Positions 59,066 through 64,000 of a DNA stretch of 64,000 nucleotides are shown one piece after another. Numbering within the stretch: position 1 is the first letter of the stretch; each line of letters starts with the position of its first letter. The DNA is taken from NCBI GenBank assembly GCA_905480195.1, contig CAJQPN010000024.1, positions 1 to 64,000 of the forward strand, in the 5' to 3' direction. The notes under the pieces were generated by a model that had not been told where the DNA came from, searched no databases, and worked only from the letters and a program-made list of their open reading frames with translations. The stretch is from an uncultured Acidimicrobiales bacterium (lineage in GTDB: Bacteria > Actinomycetota > Acidimicrobiia > Acidimicrobiales > Aldehydirespiratoraceae). A program made the position numbers and the translations under genes.

Positions 59066-60151
59066 GTGACGATCCTCGAACCCGTCCCCCTCGAACCGCT
59101 CCCAGCCCTGCCTGCTCAGCCGGCAGGAGTGCCATGGCCGACGAAGGACTGGCCCACCGGCTCACTCCCCGGGCATGTTGATCCTGCGGAGCTGGAGACG
59201 CTCATCGAATCCGCTTTCGGACCCGAACCCGACCCCGGCTTTGGTGAATCGCACGCACTCGTCATCGTCCATGAAGGCCGTATCGTCGCCGAGCGATACG
59301 GCGCGAATACCGGTCCCGACACTCCGCTGTTGTCGTGGTCGATGGCCAAGAGCGTCACCCATTCCCTCGTCGGCATTCTCGTGAAGGATGGACGACTCGA
59401 TCCTGGGGCGGTTGCACCAATCGATGCATGGCGAGATGCCCACGATCCGCGGAGCCGCATCACCCTTCAGCATCTGCTGCGGATGACAGACGGACTCGAA
59501 TTCAATGAGGACTACTCGCTTCCGTCTGGTGACGCCGACTCGGGTGAAGCTCGGTGGAGCCACTGCATCGACATGCTGTTCGGCAGTGGCCAGGACGACG
59601 TCGCCGGCTATGCGATCGAGCGTCCCGCTCGCCACGAGCCCGGCGTAGTCTTCAACTACTCGTCGGGCACGTCGAACATTGTTTCGCGAATCATCGGCGA
59701 CGAACTCGGCGGCGGCTCCGAGACGCTCCGGTCGTTCGTGAACGATCGGCTCTTCCAACCAATCGGTGTTCGAACCGCCGACCTCACCTTCGATGCAGCC
59801 GGCAACTTCGTCGGCTCGTCCTATCTCCACATGACCGCCCGCGACTGGGCCCGCTTCGGCCTGCTCAACCTTCGTGGGGGTGAATGGGACGGCGAGCAGA
59901 TCGTGCCGCGTTCGTGGGTAGAAGACTGCCGCCGTGCCTGGGCCGTCGACGAGGACGGAAGCCATTACGGCACCCACTGGTGGGTCGGTGACGACGGCCG
60001 GGGTTCGTTCTGGTGCAGCGGATTCGAGATCCAACGGGTCATCTGCGTCCCCCGCACCGATCTCGTTGTCGTACGGCTTGGCCGGACCCCGCAAGAGAAC
60101 TACGACACCCCAAAAGTCTGGCTCGAAACGATCATTGCCCTCTTCGACTGA
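59066..60151 (+). CDS. Serine hydrolase of the beta-lactamase / NylB-like class
   Basis: 361 residues from GTG 59066, abutting the cysS stop. S92-M-A-K95 is the SxxK nucleophile motif and Y198-S-S the second motif (Yx[N/S]); FGLLNLRGGEWDGEQIVP and GTHWWVGDDGRGSF are typical of class C beta-lactamase-fold esterases and 6-aminohexanoate-dimer hydrolase (NylB). It has no signal peptide and is likely cytoplasmic, hydrolysing an ester or amide. Coupling to cysS is positional. Confidence 0.88.
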   Translation: MTILEPVPLEPLPALPAQPAGVPWPTKDWPTGSLPGHVDPAELETLIESAFGPEPDPGFGESHALVIVHEGRIVAERYGANTGPDTPLLSWSMAKSVTHSLVGILVKDGRLDPGAVAPIDAWRDAHDPRSRITLQHLLRMTDGLEFNEDYSLPSGDADSGEARWSHCIDMLFGSGQDDVAGYAIERPARHEPGVVFNYSSGTSNIVSRIIGDELGGGSETLRSFVNDRLFQPIGVRTADLTFDAAGNFVGSSYLHMTARDWARFGLLNLRGGEWDGEQIVPRSWVEDCRRAWAVDEDGSHYGTHWWVGDDGRGSFWCSGFEIQRVICVPRTDLVVVRLGRTPQENYDTPKVWLETIIALFD

Positions 60152-60158
60152 CCGTGCG

Positions 60159-61763
60159 CTATTGCTCGGCGCGATCTCCGATCGCGAAGAGGAAACCGGC
60201 ACGGGTGCCGACGATGATCTTCCCGTTCCACAACGCCGGGGTCGACTCGATGCAACCCCCGAGGTCGATCTCCCAGAGCTTCGGCGGTTCGACCGTCGTA
60301 TCGGAGACATCGAACGCATGCAAGGTGCCACCGCAATCACCCTGGATCCACACATCGTCGACGATGACTGGCGATGCCCACGTAGGCCCGACGAGATCGA
60401 TTCGCCACCGCTCCTCGCCGGTGAACCGATCGAGGCCGAGGACATCGCCACTGTCGGTCGGCACGATCAACAGGTCGGCATAAAGACCCGGAGTTGCCCA
60501 GACGCCCGAATCGAGCCTCGGTCGCTGATCGACCCCCCACACGAGCGCCTCATCAGGTGGCTCCGTTGGGTCGAGCTTGATGATCTGGCCGACATCGCGG
60601 CTGCGCTCAGTCCCGCGCTCGTACTCGATGCCGGCGTAAAGCATCCCCTCATCGTCGATCACTAGCGTGGCGTCGGTGTCGTCGCCTGCCCAGTACCGGA
60701 ACACCTGCCTGACATCGAGGCCATGCTCGAGACCGGCGAGATCCCAGCCCTGGATCAGCCCGCCGCTGTTTGCGAAGTACACGACGTTGCCCGACATGGC
60801 AACCGAACTCTCGATCGAAACATTGTTCCCGACCGCTCGAATCAGTTCGTCGTCCCAGCCCGGACGGTTGAACACAAGCTCGGGGTCGACCGTGACGGCA
60901 CCGTTCTGGTCGTAGCCCCGGTTGAGCCTGACGACGTGGAACTGGGAGTTCTCACCGCCGATCAACAGGTGATCACGCAAGACCAGTCCTGCGCCGTCCC
61001 AGTCGTTGTTCCACTTCGTGGGCGTTACGTCGTAGGCGTTGAGCGCCCATAGCTCACGTGGCTCAGCACCGTCGAAGGCGATGATCCGATAGTTGTTGTC
61101 ACGGCTTCCGGTGTAGAGCAACGGGTAGCCGTCGGGATCGATGGTGACCGATCCCTTGATGATGTCGCCCGTGGGGAACGAGGGCAGTTTCGCCTTGCCG
61201 GTCTCGAAGTCGAGAAAGTGCACGTTGCGGTCGTACGCACCGAACGCAACCCAGGTTTCGCCGTTGCGTTCGAAGACAGCCGGCTGGCCCGTCCACCCCG
61301 ACCCGCACCAGGTGGTGGCCTCGCCACCGACCGAGGACGTCGAACACATCGCCTGGCTGGGGTACGACCAAACCACCTTGGGTTCGCTCGGCACCGGGCC
61401 TCGCCCGTAGTACGTGCGGGTCGGGTTACCACGAAAGGTCAACAACCCGTCGACGGTGTCGCCGTAGGGCTCACCGACCGAGGCCGGATCAACCCAACCG
61501 AGGTAGGGCCGCTCCGGAGTCGTGGTCGACGTGCCGGTCTTGGCCGGCATCGTGGTAGTCGGCATTGGGTTCGTCGGCATTGGGTTCGTCGGCATTGCGG
61601 TAGTCGACGAAGCCATGGGCGCTGCCGCCTGCTCGAACCCCGCGGGCTCGCCCGCAGGGTTCGGCCACACGACCAATACTGCGAGCAACGCCAACGTGAG
61701 CAACAGTCCCGCGATGGCAAAGCGAGCGTTTCGCGCCGACCAGTACGAATCGCCGGGGATCAC
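60159..61763 (-). CDS. Membrane-anchored PQQ-like beta-propeller protein
   Basis: 534 residues from GTG 61763. One N-terminal transmembrane helix (FAIAGLLLTLALLAVLVVWP, about 15-34), a Thr/Pro/Met linker with MPTNP repeats, then a beta-propeller of PQQ-like blades (VWSYPSQAMC, TGKAKLPSFPTGDIIKGSVTIDPDGYPLLYTGSRDNNYRIIAFDGAEPRELWALN, LDRFTGEERWRIDLVGPTWASPVIVDD, LWEIDLGGCIESTPALWNGKIIVGTRAGFLFAI). A Cys pair near the first blades and another near the end could form disulfides outside the membrane. It lacks the catalytic loop of true PQQ dehydrogenases, so a scaffold or binding role is more likely. Confidence 0.85.
   Translation of the reverse strand: MIPGDSYWSARNARFAIAGLLLTLALLAVLVVWPNPAGEPAGFEQAAAPMASSTTAMPTNPMPTNPMPTTTMPAKTGTSTTTPERPYLGWVDPASVGEPYGDTVDGLLTFRGNPTRTYYGRGPVPSEPKVVWSYPSQAMCSTSSVGGEATTWCGSGWTGQPAVFERNGETWVAFGAYDRNVHFLDFETGKAKLPSFPTGDIIKGSVTIDPDGYPLLYTGSRDNNYRIIAFDGAEPRELWALNAYDVTPTKWNNDWDGAGLVLRDHLLIGGENSQFHVVRLNRGYDQNGAVTVDPELVFNRPGWDDELIRAVGNNVSIESSVAMSGNVVYFANSGGLIQGWDLAGLEHGLDVRQVFRYWAGDDTDATLVIDDEGMLYAGIEYERGTERSRDVGQIIKLDPTEPPDEALVWGVDQRPRLDSGVWATPGLYADLLIVPTDSGDVLGLDRFTGEERWRIDLVGPTWASPVIVDDVWIQGDCGGTLHAFDVSDTTVEPPKLWEIDLGGCIESTPALWNGKIIVGTRAGFLFAIGDRAEQ
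61543..61602 (-). repeat. 15-bp tandem repeat encoding the MPTNP linker
   Basis: Units at 61558-61572, 61573-61587 and 61588-61602 (plus strand GTCGGCATTGGGTTC and close variants), with a more diverged copy at 61543-61557. They encode the PMPTN repeats of the linker between membrane helix and propeller; length changes here would alter only linker length. Confidence 0.85.
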
Positions 61764-61788
61764 ACGGCGAGGCGAAGCTGACCAGCCG

Positions 61789-61794
61789 TAGGCT
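61789..61794 (+). promoter_or_regulatory. -10 box TAGGCT, leaderless promoter
   Basis: TAGGCT ends 7 nt before the GTG of the DUF983 gene, in the 38-bp gap to the divergent beta-propeller gene. Confidence 0.45.
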
Positions 61795-61801
61795 CGGAGT
61801 C

Positions 61802-62227
61802 GTGGAGACCAGACAGACCCCCACCAACGGTCGCCTTTTCTGGCGAGGCCTCAGCCGAGCGTGTGCCGTGTGCGGCCAACGCAGACTCACGCGTCGACTG
61901 ATCGCCCTGAGCGACGCGTGTCCGCGCTGTGGCTTCCGCTTCGAGCGCCAACCAGGTCACTTCTTGGGCGCGGTCATCATGAGCACGATCGTCACCTTCG
62001 GCCTGATCCTCATCACCATCCTCGCTGGCGTGTGGGTGCTGTGGCCCGACGTCGATGCGCTGCGACTGTCGATCGTTCCTCTGGCCATCGCCGTGATCGT
62101 TCCCCCGGCGCTTCACCCCACCTGCAAGACCCTGTGGGTCGCCATTGACCTCATGATGCGCCCGCTCGATCCCGGCGAAGCTGTCGGGGATCTCATCTCC
62201 GAGGAAGGCGCGGCGAAGAAGCGGTGA
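61802..62227 (+). CDS. DUF983 membrane protein
   Basis: 141 residues from GTG 61802. A zinc-ribbon-like part with CAVCGQR and CPRCGF (about 21-43) precedes two hydrophobic helices (FLGAVIMSTIVTFGLILITILAGVWVLW and LSIVPLAIAVIVPPALHP), the DUF983 layout; the last part HPTCKTLWVAIDLMMRPLD is also conserved in the family. Function unknown. Divergent from the beta-propeller gene. Confidence 0.87.
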   Translation: METRQTPTNGRLFWRGLSRACAVCGQRRLTRRLIALSDACPRCGFRFERQPGHFLGAVIMSTIVTFGLILITILAGVWVLWPDVDALRLSIVPLAIAVIVPPALHPTCKTLWVAIDLMMRPLDPGEAVGDLISEEGAAKKR

Positions 62228-62693
62228 ACGCACCGATGCCACAGCATCAGGGACTTCACGACCGCGCAACGGGCCCCATTGCATCTGACCCGAACCTGCG
62301 ACTTCGCTCCGCGCGTGGTCTGGGTTGGTCGACGAGCCGGGGGCTCCATGGGTGCGGGGACGCGCCAGCGCAGTGGCGCCCGACTCCGCCGCCGTCGTAC
62401 CTCTCCGATCGATGATCGTCCAACCCTTGGGGACCGAGGCCCGCTCGAGATGCACGCAACAGAGCGCAGTTCCGAAGCGATCACCGGTGGGATCACCCAA
62501 CGAGAGCAGCTCGACTCGGTGCTCGCTGTAGTGGGACAGCAAGATTCCCGCTTGCTCTCGACCGCATGTCGGACGCTGACACGACCCCATAGTACGGAAC
62601 GTACCGAAAGGGTCTGACAGCCTCTGGGATCCCCGCTACATCTGTGGATAACCGCCGCAGAACCCAGGGAACAGCCCGAGTTACGCTCGACGC
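62228..62693. other. 466-bp gap without a recognised gene
   Basis: Several frames are open on both strands (for example minus-strand 62240-62590), but none gives a recognisable protein, good start context or consistent third-position bias that I can see. A short inverted repeat GTACG-GAA-CGTAC (62592-62604) and a promoter -10 box for the HAD gene are the only signals seen. No tRNA or terminator is apparent. Confidence 0.5.
62682..62687 (+). promoter_or_regulatory. -10 box TACGCT, leaderless promoter
   Basis: TACGCT ends 6 nt before the ATG of the HAD hydrolase gene at 62694; no Shine-Dalgarno sequence lies between. Confidence 0.5.
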
Positions 62694-63374
62694 ATGATCA
62701 TCGGGTTCGACGCCGACGATACGCTGTGGCACAACGAGGACGGCTTTCAGGCCAGCCAACGCGAATTCGAGTCGCTGCTTGCGGAGTGGGCCAACGCTCC
62801 CGAGATCGAAGATCAGCTGTTCGAGATCGAGATGCGAAACATGCCCCGCTATGGCTACGGCGTGAAGGCGCACACCCTGTCGATGATCGAGACAGCCATC
62901 TCCGTGTCCGAGGGGCAGGCCAGCGCGGCGCTCATGGCCGAGATCCTCGACCTTGGGCACGCGCTCCTCGACCGGCCCGTCGAACTGCTCGACGGCGTCG
63001 TCGAAGTGCTCGACGAGCTCGCCGACCTCACCCTGATGCTCATCACCAAAGGCGATCTCTACCACCAGTTATCACGCATCGACTCGAGCGGCCTGAAGGA
63101 CCGGTTCTGGCAGACCGAGATCGTCGCCCACAAGGACGTGCCCACGTACAAGCGAGTCCTCGGTCTTCACGGCATCGAGCCGGAACACTTCGTGATGGTC
63201 GGCAACTCGTTGCCCTCCGACGTTCTTCCGGTGATCGAACTCGGCGGCCGCGGCGTTCACGTGCCGTACCACGTCACCTGGAGCCACGAACAACACGAAG
63301 GGCATCACGAAGCGCCGGTGATCCAATCGCTGACCGATCTCCCTTCGCTCCTGTCAGACTGGGAGATCCACTGA
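62694..63374 (+). CDS. HAD family hydrolase
   Basis: 226 residues. Haloacid dehalogenase-superfamily motifs: FDADDTLW (nucleophile D6, acid D8), LITKGD (motif II Thr), K in VAHKDVPTYKRV (motif III) and GNSLPSDVLPVIELGGRGVHV (motif IV). The cap lies between motifs I and II. Most relatives are phosphatases of small metabolites (YjjG/NagD-like). It is convergent with the methyltransferase gene that leaves the window (3 bp apart). Confidence 0.9.
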   Translation: MIIGFDADDTLWHNEDGFQASQREFESLLAEWANAPEIEDQLFEIEMRNMPRYGYGVKAHTLSMIETAISVSEGQASAALMAEILDLGHALLDRPVELLDGVVEVLDELADLTLMLITKGDLYHQLSRIDSSGLKDRFWQTEIVAHKDVPTYKRVLGLHGIEPEHFVMVGNSLPSDVLPVIELGGRGVHVPYHVTWSHEQHEGHHEAPVIQSLTDLPSLLSDWEIH

Positions 63375-63377
63375 CGA

Positions 63378-64000
63378 TCAGCGTGTTGCGATGATCTGCA
63401 TCGGAGCCAAGATGCCGCTGCGCAGCGCCGCACCCAAGTTGGCGAGCATGGTCGAAACGTCGGGACCCATAACGGTGGCGAGTGACACAGGCGTTGGGCC
63501 CTGTTCGCTGGCGGCTGCCGTTGCTTGCAATGCCATCTGGGTCCGATCAACCGGTTCGCTGACCACGAAGCCGCCTGCCTCGAGGGCCGCGATGTAGGCG
63601 GCGGGGGTTTCGACATGAGCTTGGCTGGCTTCGCTCGCGAACGGCTGGGGCAGGTCGAATTCACCATCGCCCACTCGCATGATGTCGTAGATCGCGAAGC
63701 GGCTACCTGGCGCAAGGAGACCACCGACGGCGGCGAAGAGCGCTCGCTTGTCGGGAACATTCATCCCGACGTGTATCAATACAGCCGCAGTGACGGTGCG
63801 ATCGACAGTCAATGCTGTGGCGTCACCTACCACGAACCTCGTTCGATCCGCGAGTCCAACTGCCGCCGACAGCGCGCCTGCAGCGTCGACGAACGACGGA
63901 GTGAGATCGACCCCGGTGACCCGGCAACCAGCAAGCGACGCGAAGCGGCGTGCCGGTCCCCCGATTCCGCAGCCGATATCGAGGAGATGGTCATCGGCAC
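63378..64000 (-). CDS. Class I SAM-dependent methyltransferase (5' end outside window)
   Basis: The visible 207 codons include, near the right edge, LLDIGCGIGGPARRFASLAGCRVTGVDLTPSFVDAAGALS (motif I and the acidic ribose-binding Asp), then VHVGMNVPDKRALFAAVGGLLAPGSRFAIYDIM and YIAALEAGGFVVSEPVDRT. The DIGCGIGGPAR form is shared by sarcosine/dimethylglycine-type, tocopherol and small-molecule methyltransferases. The N-terminus is missing, so the start and substrate cannot be set. Confidence 0.85.
   Translation of the reverse strand, partial: ADDHLLDIGCGIGGPARRFASLAGCRVTGVDLTPSFVDAAGALSAAVGLADRTRFVVGDATALTVDRTVTAAVLIHVGMNVPDKRALFAAVGGLLAPGSRFAIYDIMRVGDGEFDLPQPFASEASQAHVETPAAYIAALEAGGFVVSEPVDRTQMALQATAAASEQGPTPVSLATVMGPDVSTMLANLGAALRSGILAPMQIIATR

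Noticed and set aside
62228-62693. tRNA or small gene in the longest spacer
   Set aside because: No cloverleaf or T-loop consensus found by eye, and open frames there have no recognisable product.

Overview
GC-rich (roughly two-thirds G+C) and densely coding, this window reads as a chromosomal segment of an actinomycete, most probably a marine or aquatic Acidimicrobiia (Ilumatobacter-like). Support comes from an mshC gene (mycothiol synthesis is confined to Actinomycetota), many actinobacterial-type paralogues (acyl-CoA dehydrogenases, CaiB CoA-transferase, P450s, MSMEG_1061-like PPOX and SCO6745-like proteins), GTG starts, and promoters whose TAnnnT -10 box lies 6-8 nt before the start codon (leaderless mRNAs). 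I see no rRNA, tRNA, CRISPR, phage or insertion sequence. The taxon is inferred, not proven.

Layout. 1-412: tail of a surface protein with an Asp/Ser repeat. 416-4301: DddP-like M24 enzyme, hotdog thioesterase, iodotyrosine-deiodinase-like nitroreductase, TetR, SDR. 4309-8921: small orphan protein, methyltransferase, lipoprotein binding protein, and a two-part flavoprotein ending in an Fpr-type ferredoxin-NADP reductase. 9065-14260: TetR-controlled acyl-CoA carboxylase/acyl-CoA dehydrogenase operon (leucine/isovalerate-like). 14297-18904: PrpD, DUF3291, enoyl-CoA hydratase and PuuD-like amidase, divergent from a PuuA-like glutamine synthetase. 18946-24200: P450, haloalkane dehalogenase, HpcH aldolase, semialdehyde dehydrogenase, MarR and an ABM-like protein. 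24295-28793: family III CoA-transferase, 3-sulfinopropionyl-CoA desulfinase-like protein, acyl-CoA dehydrogenase, divergent acetoacetate-decarboxylase-like protein. 28866-36966: P450, LigB dioxygenase, amidotransferase; carotenoid oxygenase; AMP-ligase/SCP2-thiolase/hydratase operon. 37005-39452: desaturase and SulP transporter. 39543-43522: soxAGBD sarcosine oxidase. 43704-52843: MFS and acetyltransferase genes, an SCO6745-like protein, nitroreductase-SRPBCC fusion, a probable SELENOPROTEIN with an in-frame UGA, PPOX protein, CoA ligase, homocysteine methyltransferase, hydratase. 52847-64000: sulfatase, flavoprotein, mshC-cysS pair, serine hydrolase, beta-propeller protein, DUF983, HAD hydrolase, partial methyltransferase.

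Together the genes describe a versatile aerobic heterotroph that degrades carboxylic acids via CoA esters, methylated amines and gamma-glutamylated amines, aromatics, organohalogens and organosulfur compounds. The observations I rate highest are the 182-residue UGA-containing redoxin (48141-48689, U-L-P-C motif, hairpin at the expected SECIS distance), the desulfinase-like acyl-CoA dehydrogenase next to a family III CoA-transferase, two dehalogenase-type enzymes, a DddP-like protein lacking two catalytic positions, a family of palindromic operators (CGTTnGGnnCCnAACG), and the near-uniform leaderless promoter layout, which also settles many start codons.
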